A stretch of 15,600 nt of DNA from Alphaproteobacteria bacterium (GTDB lineage Bacteria; Pseudomonadota; Alphaproteobacteria; UBA8366): assembly GCA_029861675.1 (NCBI GenBank), contig JAOTYV010000082.1, forward strand, positions 1 through 15,600. Direction: 5' to 3'. The notes under the pieces were generated by a model. The model did no database searches. It saw only the letters and a program-made list of their open reading frames with translations, and was not told the DNA's origin. The translations under genes were made by a program, and so were the position numbers. Shown piece by piece: positions 1 through 7,495 of this stretch; position 1 is the first letter of the stretch; every line of letters begins with the position of its first letter.

Positions 1-390
1 GATTACCCCGCCGGTGACCTGGAATCTCGGGTCTGATCGATCGACTATGCGCGGGTCCGGAGTCGAAGTGGTGTAGCCGGTGAGCATCGGCTCATAGCCC
101 GCCTTTCGGGCCTCGAACGCGAGATTTGTATGACGCGCGTCGAGCGGCGTGCCATTGCGGACAACGCGATGATTCGCCTGATACATGCCGGTCAGCATCG
201 AGGCCCGGCCGGGCGCGCACGGCGCGCTCTGCGAATAGTGACGCAAAAAGGTAACGCCCCTGGCGCAGAGGCGGTCGATGTTCGGCGTCTGCACGCAGGG
301 GTGGCCAGCGATCGGCAGGGTATCTCCGCGCCACTGGTCAACGACGATCAACAGTACGTTGGCGGCGGTCGTGTTATGCGCGTCGGGCAT
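1..390 (-). CDS. Phosphonate monoester hydrolase / sulfatase family protein (N-terminal part, cut by window edge)
   Basis: Alkaline-phosphatase-superfamily hydrolase that cleaves sulfate esters, phosphodiesters or phosphonate monoesters. Only the first 130 codons are present; the frame is open to base 1. The frame starts at ATG 388-390, with GGGAG nine bases upstream. Visible motifs: an N-terminal NVLLIVVDQWRGD strand with metal-binding Asp18, the TPNIDRL segment, and CAPGR at residues 58-62, which is the C-x-P-x-R sequence that is converted to formylglycine in this family. The stretch HRVVRNGTPLDARHTNL followed by GYTTSTPDPR resembles, from memory, the rhizobial phosphonate monoester hydrolases more than ordinary arylsulfatases. 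No signal peptide is seen, so it is probably cytoplasmic. It lies 28 bases after the glutathione transferase gene in the same direction. The family is safe; the exact substrate is inference, because the C-terminal ligands are outside the window. Confidence 0.88.
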   Translation of the reverse strand, partial: MPDAHNTTAANVLLIVVDQWRGDTLPIAGHPCVQTPNIDRLCARGVTFLRHYSQSAPCAPGRASMLTGMYQANHRVVRNGTPLDARHTNLAFEARKAGYEPMLTGYTTSTPDPRIVDRSDPRFQVTGGVI

Positions 391-418
391 TCTTCAATAC
401 TCCCTTGTTCAAACGGGC

Positions 419-1090
419 CTAACCGCTCAAATGGTTTGCCGGATCTTCGATCCACGCCTTGAATCCCCGATGCGTGCGGATTTCATCGTACCAGCGCGCC
501 AGATTCGCCATGGGCGGCCGTTCGATGTCGAACAAATGCCAACGGTGGGTGCGAAGGCCGATCGGGATATCGCCCATGGTGAAGCGTTCTCCGGCGATGA
601 ACCGGGTTCGTCCGAGTTGATCGTCGATCATTTGGAATTTAGGGATCAGATCCTGTCGTGCCGCCTCGACTTCCGACGGATCGCGCTGGTTTTCGGGCAG
701 TCGAATAAGCTGCATGACCAGCGCGTGCTGGCCGTGCAGCAATTCATTGTTTTCCCAATCCATCCAGCGGCTGGCGAGCGCAAAGGTCTCGATGTCATCG
801 TCATACATCATGTCGGGCGCATATTTCATCGCCAAATACCGGACGATCGAATTCGATTCCCACAGGGTGAAGCCGGCATCGTCGATGGTCGGCACGGTGC
901 CGTTCGGGTTGATGGCGCGGTATTCGGCCGTGTCGACCACGCCATAGGGCTGATTGCCTTTGTCCACGCTGCCGTCCGGCCCCATGGTGGCGCTGGCCAG
1001 GATGAAGTCGAATTCGATGCCGATTTCCGCCAGCGCCCACAACACCTTCAAGGTTCGCGCCGATGTCGGGCGTCCCCATAGTTTGAGCAT
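419..1090 (-). CDS. Glutathione S-transferase family protein
   Basis: Cytoplasmic transferase of 223 residues, the usual length for the family. Residues 1-85 form the thioredoxin-like domain: the N-terminal MLKLWGRPTSARTLKVLW strand and helix with Ser10 in the usual catalytic region, the cis-proline loop TVP (Pro67), and the glutathione-contacting pair Glu78-Ser79. The helical C-terminal domain follows and carries the N-capping box T171-x-x-D174 within FTMGD, conserved in GSTs. The ATG at 1088-1090 is preceded by a perfect AGGAGG at 1098-1103. It sits 60 bases after the metallophosphoesterase and 28 bases before the sulfatase-type gene. Its substrate cannot be read from the sequence; a detoxification or dehalogenation role would be inference. 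Confidence 0.92.
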   Translation of the reverse strand: MLKLWGRPTSARTLKVLWALAEIGIEFDFILASATMGPDGSVDKGNQPYGVVDTAEYRAINPNGTVPTIDDAGFTLWESNSIVRYLAMKYAPDMMYDDDIETFALASRWMDWENNELLHGQHALVMQLIRLPENQRDPSEVEAARQDLIPKFQMIDDQLGRTRFIAGERFTMGDIPIGLRTHRWHLFDIERPPMANLARWYDEIRTHRGFKAWIEDPANHLSG

Positions 1091-1150
1091 GGTCCATCCT
1101 CCTGGTGTGTGACCTCAGCTTAGTCAGATTCCGCAGGACGCCCTAGCCCC

Positions 1151-2005
1151 TTACGCAAGCGGCCGGGGCGGCAGGCGGGTGGTGGATTTGAATGCCGCCA
1201 TCCAGTTCCGCATGTCGTGACTGACGAACAGGGGCGGCTCCACCAGTTCGTGCGTGAATCGCCGGGCGTCGAATTGGTACCGCAGATAGCCGGTGCGCCG
1301 GATCAGACGCAAGCCGTCGTTTTTCTTGTTGGTGTCGATAAACGATGTCGCCGGCGCCCAGATCAGCGCGGTCTTGCCGTGGCGCGTGCGGTGGTAGCAA
1401 TGGCGATGACCGCTGGCGACCAAACGAATCCCATATCGCTCGCACAGCGTGAGGAGGCGGCGGCGGCTTTTCGGCCAGAGCGCTTGAAGCGATCGCCCGG
1501 TTTCTTTCGGCACGCGCACAAACAGCGGCTTGTGAATGAACAGCGCGACCGAGCGGGTGCCGGCGTCTTCCAAGGCGCGTTCCAACATCGCCGTCTGGGG
1601 CGTCTCTCCGGCGATGCCGCTTTCCATCAATTGGGCGTTGAGACCGATAAAGCGCCAGCCGGCGAGATCTTCGACCCAGAAATCATCGCCGAAGTGACGC
1701 CGGTAGCGCGCGCGCCGGTGTGCGGTGATCGGACCTTTGTTGCGCGGGTCCGGCGGGACGTCGCCGATATCGTGGTTGCCCGGAATGGCGCGCCAGGGCG
1801 CGGGCAGCCGGTCCAATTGGCGCCGGGCGTAGGCAAGGTCGTCGGGATTTTTCGTTCCGTTCAGACACATGTCGCCGGTGACACAGATAAAGTCCGGCCG
1901 TTCCATGTGCATGCAAACGACGAAGGCGTCCCAGTTGTCCTGAAAATACCCGTGGCTATGGCTGAGATGCGGGTCGGAGACTTGGACGATGTGCAATTTT
2001 GGCAT
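1151..2005 (-). CDS. Calcineurin-like metallophosphoesterase
   Basis: A 284-residue binuclear-metal phosphoesterase. All family blocks are present in order: D11-x-H13 (SDPHL), G44-D45 (VTGDM), GNHD at 76-79, His158 (FIHKP) and GHRH at 199-202. The arrangement is that of class III cyclic-nucleotide phosphodiesterases (CpdA/Icc type) and related phosphodiester hydrolases; the sequence alone does not fix the substrate. No signal peptide is seen. It starts at ATG 2003-2005 without a strong ribosome-binding site, 27 bases after the end of a decayed permease gene, so it was probably translated within that operon originally. The neighbours (a phosphonate monoester hydrolase type enzyme and a glycerophosphodiesterase) favour a role in breaking down phosphodiesters, which is inference. 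Confidence 0.9.
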   Translation of the reverse strand: MPKLHIVQVSDPHLSHSHGYFQDNWDAFVVCMHMERPDFICVTGDMCLNGTKNPDDLAYARRQLDRLPAPWRAIPGNHDIGDVPPDPRNKGPITAHRRARYRRHFGDDFWVEDLAGWRFIGLNAQLMESGIAGETPQTAMLERALEDAGTRSVALFIHKPLFVRVPKETGRSLQALWPKSRRRLLTLCERYGIRLVASGHRHCYHRTRHGKTALIWAPATSFIDTNKKNDGLRLIRRTGYLRYQFDARRFTHELVEPPLFVSHDMRNWMAAFKSTTRLPPRPLA

Positions 2006-2029
2006 GGCGCCGGGGTGTTCTCGCGTGCT

Positions 2030-2697
2030 GTTTCAACGGCCGCGCAGCGTCGGGTCGAGCCGGTCGCGCAGCCAGTCGCCGACGATGCTGATCGACAACG
2101 TCGTGAGAAATATCGTAATGCCGGGAATGACCGCGATCCACCGCGCAAGAATCAGATGATTGCAGCCGGCGCCGAGTATCTGACCGAGGCTGGTCAAGGG
2201 CGGCCGAATGGCGAGGCGGGGCAAGCTCAACGACGTCTCCAGCAGAATTGTGGACGGAAAGTTCAGCATTTAGCAGAATATGGCAGCAGTAGGCCTCTCA
2301 ACCGTTGATCCCCATGATGATAACAGAGTGTCAGGCTGTTGCCGAAAAACGCCGAGACCGCAAGCGTGATAATCAGGAATGCCACCGCGGCCTGGAGGTC
2401 GACTATCATCATGACGGTTTCCTCGACCCGGCCCCGCGCATGGGCGGATAGAAAGCTGACACATCTCCCGATTGCAGTGCCGATGACCGTGCCGAAGATG
2501 GCGACGAAGACGTAGATCTTGATCGTGAGTAACAGACGGCTCACGATATCGCGGCCGAGTTCGTCCGGACCCAAAGGGTATTGCGAAGTCCCGCCGAGGA
2601 ATGCCGGTGCTTTAAGACAATTGCACAAGTTCAGCGCCGTGTAGGCCCTGAGCGCGAGGATATCGGCAAAGGATTTGGACGATGACTGACCTGCCAC
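2030..2697 (-). pseudogene. Decayed DppC-type peptide ABC transporter permease
   Basis: Remnant of a binding-protein-dependent permease of the dipeptide/oligopeptide (DppC) family. An upstream frame (2263-2697) encodes the conserved block YPLGPDELGRDIVSRLL followed by two hydrophobic segments and FFGNSLTL. A second frame (2033-2269) encodes the family's C-terminus: STILLETSLSLPRLAIRPP, then a membrane helix and the ending GDWLRDRLDPTLRGR. Several lesions separate them: a frameshift near 2320, where the lost frame would continue VIIMGING; a TGA near 2300 where the family has Trp; and loss of the middle region including the EAA loop that contacts the ATPase (roughly 45-50 residues by comparison with the family). 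The first membrane helix is also missing: the homology stops where the divergent phosphodiesterase gene begins. It cannot give a working permease. No partner permease, ATPase or binding protein remains in the window. Confidence 0.85.
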
Positions 2698-3428
2698 TCA
2701 CGGTGCCCCATGATTTCCGCATCATCGCCCATCGGGGCGCTTCGGGATATGCGCCTGAAAACACGTTGGCCGCCTTTCGATTGGCGGCGCAGATGGGCGT
2801 CCGTGAGGTTGAACTGGATATCCAGTATTCCATGGATCGGGAGTTGGTGGTGATCCACGACGAGAATCTGGACCGATACGGTTTTCCCGACTGCCGTGTC
2901 GCCGAGATGACGTTGGCCGAGCTCCAGACGCTGGACATGGGGCGGTGGTTCGACGATGGCCGATTCGCCGGCGAGCGTTTGGCGACGCTGGATGAAATCC
3001 TGACGGCGTTTGGCGATACGTTCGTCTACCACGCAGAAATAAAGGTGCCCGCCGACGGGTTGGCCCGGCGGGTGCTGGATTGCCTCGATAATCATGGCGT
3101 CCTCGGCGAGGCAATTATCACATCCTTTGATTTCGATGCGGCCGCGGAGGTGGTGGCGTTGACGCAGCGACAACGCGTTGGCTGGCTCGTCCGGGAAGAT
3201 GAATTCATAATCGAAAACGTGGAGCGGGCGGCGGCGGCCGGATTTTTTCAATTTTGTCCGCGCGTCTACGATATGAGCGAACGGAATGTTGCCGAGGCCC
3301 GCCGGCATGTCGCCGAGGTGCGCGGCCATGGCGTACGCAATGTTGACGATCTCGTGCAGGCGGTCCGGGCCAAGTGCGACGGGGCTACGATCAATTGGCC
3401 CGACTGGCTGATGCATGAGCCAGGGTGA
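2682..3428 (+). CDS. ugpQ: Glycerophosphodiester phosphodiesterase
   Basis: A 248-residue TIM-barrel enzyme that hydrolyses glycerophosphodiesters to glycerol 3-phosphate and an alcohol. Catalytic and metal positions are visible: the HRG block with His17 and Arg18 in AHRGASGYAPENTLAAF, Glu26-Asn27, Glu44 and Asp46 in VELDIQYS, His59 in VVIHDE, and Glu119 with Lys121 in HAEIKV. The length matches short cytoplasmic UgpQ-type enzymes; no signal peptide is seen. ATG at 2682 follows an AAAGGA at 2668-2673. The gene is divergent from, and overlaps by 16 bases, the remains of a DppC-like permease, so its present position probably results from a rearrangement. It lies 121 bases before the amino-acid transporter operon on the same strand. 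The symbol follows the family; the usual ugpBAEC transporter is absent here. Confidence 0.92.
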   Translation: MTDLPLTVPHDFRIIAHRGASGYAPENTLAAFRLAAQMGVREVELDIQYSMDRELVVIHDENLDRYGFPDCRVAEMTLAELQTLDMGRWFDDGRFAGERLATLDEILTAFGDTFVYHAEIKVPADGLARRVLDCLDNHGVLGEAIITSFDFDAAAEVVALTQRQRVGWLVREDEFIIENVERAAAAGFFQFCPRVYDMSERNVAEARRHVAEVRGHGVRNVDDLVQAVRAKCDGATINWPDWLMHEPG

Positions 3429-3549
3429 GGGCCCTAGGCCGTAATAGCGCGTCCGTGGGACAGAAACCGCTGGACCGCTCCGCCCGTATCGCACTACCCT
3501 TTTAGATCGCAAAGCCGGGAACGGCCAAAACCAATAACGGGAGACTGGA

Positions 3550-4443
3550 ATGATACTACGAAAACTGGGAATAGCGGCGGTTGCCATATCGGCCGTGGCG
3601 CTTGTCGCGACGAGCGTACAGGCCGCGGGCGCCGATGGGTCGCCCGTATTGACGCGGATCAAGGAACGGGGCGTCATTAACATGGGGCATCGCGAATCCT
3701 CGGTCCCATTTTCCTATATCGGCCCCAAGGGCAAGCCGATCGGGTATTCGGTCGATCTCTGCATGAAGATTATCGATCAGGTCAAGGCAGAGCTCAAAAT
3801 GCCGAAGCTGAAAATTAAATACGTGCCGGTCACATCGCAGACGCGAATTGCGCTGATGGCGAATGGCACCATCGATATCGAGTGCGGCTCGACCACCAAC
3901 AACCTGACTCGTCAGAAGCAGGTTGATTACCTTCCCGTGACCTTCATTACCGGAACCAAACTTGCGAGCAAGAAGGGCTCCGGAATCAAGGAAATCGAGG
4001 ATATGAATGGAAAGACGATCGCATTGTCGCTCGGAACGACGAATGAGAAGGCGATCAAGCGGGTGGCCAAGGCGAAGGGCATCAATCTCAAATACGTCAT
4101 GGTCAAGGACCATCCGCAGGGGTGGCTCGCATTGGAGACCGGCCGGGCCGACGCCTATGCGACGGATGACGTGCTGCTGTTCGGGTTGATCAGCAAGTCG
4201 AAGAATCCTGGCCAGTTTCAGGTAACCGGTCGTTTCCTCAGCTACGATCCGTACGGGATCATGGTGCCGCGCAACGATTCGACCTACCGCCGTCTCGGAA
4301 CCGTGGTGCTCGCGGATCTGATGCGGTCCGGCGGCGCCCAGAAGATCTACGACAAGTGGTTCAATCCAGGGCCGACCAAGATCAACATGCCGATCAGCAG
4401 TACCCTCAAGACAGGGTTCGAAATTCAGGCTCTGCCGCATTAG
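3550..4443 (+). CDS. gltI: Amino-acid ABC transporter substrate-binding protein (glutamate/aspartate type)
   Basis: Periplasmic binding protein of family 3, 297 residues. Residues 1-25 form a Sec signal peptide (MILRKLG, then a hydrophobic core, with cleavage at about SVQA|AG). There is no lipobox, so the product is free in the periplasm. The mature part opens with LTRIKERGVINMGHRESSVP, the family-3 N-terminus, and carries the ligand-site segment CGSTTNNLTRQKQVDYLPV (residues 112-130), characteristic of GltI-type glutamate/aspartate receptors. ALETGRADAYATDDVLL is the second-lobe block. Two cysteines (71, 112) could form a disulfide. ATG 3550 follows an ACGGGAGA ribosome-binding site. It is the first gene of the importer operon and is separated from the permease genes by a hairpin. 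Specificity for acidic amino acids is inferred from family resemblance and from the racemase downstream. Confidence 0.93.
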   Translation: MILRKLGIAAVAISAVALVATSVQAAGADGSPVLTRIKERGVINMGHRESSVPFSYIGPKGKPIGYSVDLCMKIIDQVKAELKMPKLKIKYVPVTSQTRIALMANGTIDIECGSTTNNLTRQKQVDYLPVTFITGTKLASKKGSGIKEIEDMNGKTIALSLGTTNEKAIKRVAKAKGINLKYVMVKDHPQGWLALETGRADAYATDDVLLFGLISKSKNPGQFQVTGRFLSYDPYGIMVPRNDSTYRRLGTVVLADLMRSGGAQKIYDKWFNPGPTKINMPISSTLKTGFEIQALPH

Positions 4444-4452
4444 CCGGTGTAA

Positions 4453-4479
4453 CGGCGGGGGCGCACCGCGCTCCCGCCG
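4453..4479 (+). promoter_or_regulatory. Intercistronic GC-rich stem-loop between binding-protein and permease genes
   Basis: Bases 4453-4464 (cggcgggggcgc) pair with 4468-4479 (gcgctcccgccg) over 12 bp, with one G-U pair and a three-base loop; a short T run (4484-4487) follows a few bases later. It begins 10 bases after the binding-protein stop codon and ends 43 bases before the first permease start. In many ABC importers such a hairpin gives partial termination or protects the upstream mRNA, so that binding protein outnumbers the membrane parts. That function here is inference; the structure is seen directly. Confidence 0.65.
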
Positions 4480-4522
4480 GCCGCTTTTCGGGCGGAAAAC
4501 CGGTAGGCTGCGGATTTAGCGC

Positions 4523-5245
4523 ATGCAATATAACTGGAACTGGAGCGTCCTTCTCCAGGAACCGTATTACGGCTGGATATGGTCGGGGTTCTCATGGACC
4601 CTGGCCACCGGCTGCGCGGCCTGGGTGATCGCGATCAGTCTGGGTTCGGTCATCGGCGTGATGCGCACCACGCAGGTGCCGATCCTGCGATCGATCGGCA
4701 CCTGTTATGTCGAACTGTTCCGCAATATTCCCCTGCTTGTCCAAATGTTTCTTTGGTATTTCGTATTCCCGGAACTCCTGTCCAAGGATGCGGGGATGTG
4801 GGTCAAGCGGGAAATGCCGATGCCGGAATACAGCACGGCGGTGGTTTGTCTCGGCACCTACCATGCATCCCGGGTGGCGGAGCAGGTGCGCGCCGGCATC
4901 GAATCGATCGGACAGGGGCAGCGCTACGCGGGTCTCGCGATGGGCCTGACCCCCGTACAAGTCTATCGCTACGTGCTTCTACCGGTATCCTATCGGATCA
5001 TCGTACCGCCGCTGACCAGCGATTTTCTCGGTATCATCAAGAATTCGTCGCTCGCCCTCACCATCGGCGTGCTCGAACTCACGGCGCAGACCCGGCAAAT
5101 CGAGGAATACACGTTTCAGGGATTCGAGGCGTTCACCACGGCGACCGTGCTGTACATCGTCGTCACCGCCGTGGTCATGGCGATGATGCGCGTGGTCGAA
5201 AAGAAAACCGCCGTTCCGGGCATGCTTTCGCTGGAGGCCAAGTGA
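4523..5245 (+). CDS. gltJ: Amino-acid ABC transporter permease (GltJ type)
   Basis: Inner-membrane permease of the polar amino-acid family (HisM/GltJ), 240 residues. It starts with the GltJ-like YNWNW segment. Membrane helices lie at about 24-47, 61-83, 104-115, 155-185 and 205-222. The family block FRNIPLLVQMFLWYF is at residues 66-80. The EAA loop that docks on the ATPase spans roughly 125-154 (IESIGQGQRYAGLAMGL, then YRYVLLPVSYR). NSSLALTIGVLEL at 174-186 is the conserved segment of this family. ATG 4523 follows a weak site (GCGGA). The stop at 5243-5245 is one base before the next start, so translation of the two permeases is probably coupled; they would form a heterodimer. Confidence 0.92.
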   Translation: MQYNWNWSVLLQEPYYGWIWSGFSWTLATGCAAWVIAISLGSVIGVMRTTQVPILRSIGTCYVELFRNIPLLVQMFLWYFVFPELLSKDAGMWVKREMPMPEYSTAVVCLGTYHASRVAEQVRAGIESIGQGQRYAGLAMGLTPVQVYRYVLLPVSYRIIVPPLTSDFLGIIKNSSLALTIGVLELTAQTRQIEEYTFQGFEAFTTATVLYIVVTAVVMAMMRVVEKKTAVPGMLSLEAK

Positions 5246-5246
5246 G

Positions 5247-5906
5247 ATGACAAGCGGCTTCGACTGGCAGGTGATCGTCAAGAATCTGCCATTCCTCTGG
5301 ACCGGAATGCAGACCACGCTTTTGCTGACCGTTCTCGCCATTGGCGGCGGTGTTATTGGCGGCACCATCCTGGCGCTTTGCCGGTTGTCGAAATTTTCTG
5401 CGCTGTCCTGGTTCGGCGGCAGCTATGTCAATTTCTTTCGGTCCATGCCGTTGATCCTGGTAATTTTCTGGTTCTACTTTTTAGTGCCGATCTTTCTCGG
5501 CCGGCCGGTCGGTGGCTTCTATTCGGTTCTGATCGCCTTCATCCTGTTCGAAGCCGCCTATTACTGCGAGATCATCCGGGCCGGGATTGCCAGTGTCGGG
5601 CAGGGCCAAGTCTATGCGGGGCAGGCGGTCGGCCTGAATTATTTCCAGATCATGCGCTACATCATCCTGCCGCAGGCGTTCCGCAACATGGTGCCCATTC
5701 TGCTGACCCAGGGGATCATCCTGTTCCAGGACACCTCGCTGGTCTACGTCGTCGGCTTGCATGATTTCCTCGTTACGGCGGATATCGTCGCCAATCGCGA
5801 CGTCCGGCTGATCGAAATGTATTCAACCGTGGCGGTTGTGTATTTCGTGATGTGCCTGCTTGGATCGCTCGGCGTTCGCAGGCTGCAAAGAAAGTATTCC
5901 CTATGA
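5247..5906 (+). CDS. gltK: Amino-acid ABC transporter permease (GltK type)
   Basis: Second permease of the importer, 219 residues. The family features are [15 protein letters not shown] (19-33), [19 protein letters not shown] (63-81), an EAA loop at about 115-143 ([13 protein letters not shown], then [10 protein letters not shown]), and the late segment [14 protein letters not shown] (161-174). Five membrane helices are predictable. The start overlaps the end of the GltJ-type gene region (stop TGA 5243-5245, ATG 5247), with GGAG at 5233-5236 upstream. The end overlaps the ATPase gene by four bases (ATGA). Expected to pair with the upstream permease in the inner membrane. Confidence 0.93.
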   Translation: MTSGFDWQVIVKNLPFLWTGMQTTLLLTVLAIGGGVIGGTILALCRLSKFSALSWFGGSYVNFFRSMPLILVIFWFYFLVPIFLGRPVGGFYSVLIAFILFEAAYYCEIIRAGIASVGQGQVYAGQAVGLNYFQIMRYIILPQAFRNMVPILLTQGIILFQDTSLVYVVGLHDFLVTADIVANRDVRLIEMYSTVAVVYFVMCLLGSLGVRRLQRKYSL

Positions 5907-6631
5907 TCGAAATTCAGAATGTCAGCAAATGGTATGGCGATTTCAACGTCCTCAAGGACTGTTCGAGCCGCGTCGACAAGGGCGAAGTGGTGGTCGTCTG
6001 CGGGCCCTCCGGCAGCGGCAAGAGCACGCTGATAAAATGCGTCAATGGGCTCGAGCCTTTCCAGGAAGGCGTGATCAGCGTTGACGGTACGTCGGTCGGC
6101 GACCCGGGCACCAATTTGCCGGAGCTGCGCTCGCATATCGGCATGGTGTTTCAGAATTTCGAATTGTTTCCGCATATTTCCGTCAATGACAATATCGGCC
6201 TCGCACAGATCAAGGTGCTGGGCCGCAGTCAGGACGAGGCCAATGCCCGCGCGATGGAACTGCTCGACCGGGTGGGCCTCGCCGATCAGGCGGACAAGTA
6301 TCCGGCGCAACTCTCCGGCGGACAGCAGCAGCGCGTCGCGATCGCACGGGCGCTGGCGATGGATCCGATCGCCATGTTGTTCGACGAACCGACATCGGCG
6401 CTGGATCCGGAAATGATCAACGAGGTGCTCGACGTGATGGTCGAACTTGCCCAGGAGGGCATGACCATGATGGTGGTGACCCATGAAATGGGCTTCGCCC
6501 GGAAGGTGGCGCACCGGGTCATCTTCATGGATGAAGGTCGCATCGAGGAGGACGCCACCAAGGACGACTTTTTCGGTACGCCGCGCGGCGACCGGGCGCA
6601 GCTCTTTCTGTCCAAGATTCTGTCCCACTGA
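5903..6631 (+). CDS. gltL: Amino-acid ABC transporter ATP-binding protein (GltL type)
   Basis: Cytoplasmic ATPase subunit, 242 residues. All nucleotide-binding motifs are intact: Walker [10 protein letters not shown] (34-42), Q-loop [11 protein letters not shown] (Gln84), signature LSGGQQQR (137-144), Walker [12 protein letters not shown] (158-168) and H-loop VVTHEMGFA (His194). The polar amino-acid subfamily is shown by FQNFELFPH and by [10 protein letters not shown]. An in-frame ATG exists further upstream at 5852, but the start at 5903 is chosen because [12 protein letters not shown] is the family's N-terminus and because it overlaps the upstream stop as ATGA, the usual coupling. Drives the importer formed by the two permeases before it. 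Confidence 0.95.
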   Translation: MIEIQNVSKWYGDFNVLKDCSSRVDKGEVVVVCGPSGSGKSTLIKCVNGLEPFQEGVISVDGTSVGDPGTNLPELRSHIGMVFQNFELFPHISVNDNIGLAQIKVLGRSQDEANARAMELLDRVGLADQADKYPAQLSGGQQQRVAIARALAMDPIAMLFDEPTSALDPEMINEVLDVMVELAQEGMTMMVVTHEMGFARKVAHRVIFMDEGRIEEDATKDDFFGTPRGDRAQLFLSKILSH

Positions 6632-6658
6632 CCCAACGGTTCGCTACGGAAAACCGTC

Positions 6659-7435
6659 ATGACCGGTGGTGATGTGAATAATCCAAGCGCCGCGGAAACG
6701 CGGCTGCGGCCGGATCTTCTGGGGGTCATCGGTGGCATGGGGCCGCTGGCGACCGTCGATTTTCTCTCCAAGCTGGTCGCTCTCACGCCGGCCGAAAAGG
6801 ATCCCGACCACGTGCCGGTGATCGTGTCGTCGGAACCGCAGATACCCAGCCGGCCGCGCGCCTATTTCGATCCCAACGAAAATCCGTCACCGGTGGCGGC
6901 AATCCGGGCACGGCGCGACATGCTGCTTGGCGCGGGCGCGCAATGCCTGGTCATGCCCTGCAATACTGCGCACTACTGGTATGAGGAACTCACCAGCGAT
7001 TGCCCGGTTCCCTTCATACATATTGTGGAAGCGACGCGGGACGAATTACGGCGGCGAAACATCGACAGCGGCGCCCTGGGGCTGATCGGCACCGAGGCGA
7101 CCCTGGCGGGCGGGTTGTTCGAACGGCCCCTCGCCGATGCGGGGTATGAATGTATCCAGCCCGAGGACCGGGTCATGCAGGACTCGGTTCGTCCGGGGAT
7201 TGATCTGGTAAAGCGCCATAAAACGGCGGATGCCGAACCGTATTTTCGGAGCGCCGTGCGCCACCTCTTGGATCGGGGGGCCGCGGCGGTGGTTCTCGGT
7301 TGCACGGAAGTGCCGGCGGGATTGCCGATGGGCGATCCGTGGATCGCGGAGAAGTGCGTGGACCCGACAGCGGCTTTGGCAAAGGCTGCGCTGGATTGGG
7401 CCCTTACGGTCAGAAAAAATTCGACGCCTGGATAG
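6659..7435 (+). CDS. Aspartate/glutamate racemase family protein
   Basis: Cofactor-independent racemase fold, 258 residues. The N-terminal GVIGGMGPLATVDF block (22-35) and the two catalytic cysteines, Cys101 in VMPCNTAHYW and Cys215 in VLGCTEVP, are all present, so the enzyme should be active. The order and motifs fit aspartate racemase (YgeA/RacX) better than glutamate racemase MurI, but related enzymes can act on other amino acids. ATG 6659 has no strong ribosome-binding site; the first 18 residues are poorly conserved and a later start is possible. The gene is 27 bases after the ATPase gene on the same strand and probably belongs to the importer operon, which suggests interconversion of D- and L-forms of the imported amino acid (inference). 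Confidence 0.88.
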   Translation: MTGGDVNNPSAAETRLRPDLLGVIGGMGPLATVDFLSKLVALTPAEKDPDHVPVIVSSEPQIPSRPRAYFDPNENPSPVAAIRARRDMLLGAGAQCLVMPCNTAHYWYEELTSDCPVPFIHIVEATRDELRRRNIDSGALGLIGTEATLAGGLFERPLADAGYECIQPEDRVMQDSVRPGIDLVKRHKTADAEPYFRSAVRHLLDRGAAAVVLGCTEVPAGLPMGDPWIAEKCVDPTAALAKAALDWALTVRKNSTPG

Positions 7436-7446
7436 GCGGACCATCG

Positions 7447-7474
7447 GCCGGAAGTTTTCGAACGGAGTTCCGGC
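7447..7474. terminator. Possible hairpin between convergent genes
   Basis: GCCGGAA at 7447-7453 and TTCCGGC at 7468-7474 form a perfect 7-bp inverted repeat around a 14-base loop, in the 60-base gap between the ends of the racemase gene and the coil-membrane-coil gene. The position suits a shared terminator, but neither side has a T run, so an intrinsic terminator is not certain. Confidence 0.3.
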
Positions 7475-7495
7475 GCGGTCAGCCGGCCGCGCGTC

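Noticed and set aside
1217..2308. Long plus-strand open frame (363 codons) opposite the metallophosphoesterase
   Set aside because: The opposite strand has complete catalytic motifs; the plus frame has Arg/Ala/Gly-rich shadow composition and no domain.
2631..3683. Long minus-strand frame opposite the glycerophosphodiesterase
   Set aside because: It spans the catalytic gene, the intergenic region and the start of the binding-protein gene; no conserved features.
5744..6628. Minus-strand frame opposite the ABC ATPase
   Set aside because: The plus strand holds all ABC motifs; the minus frame is His/Asp-rich shadow sequence.
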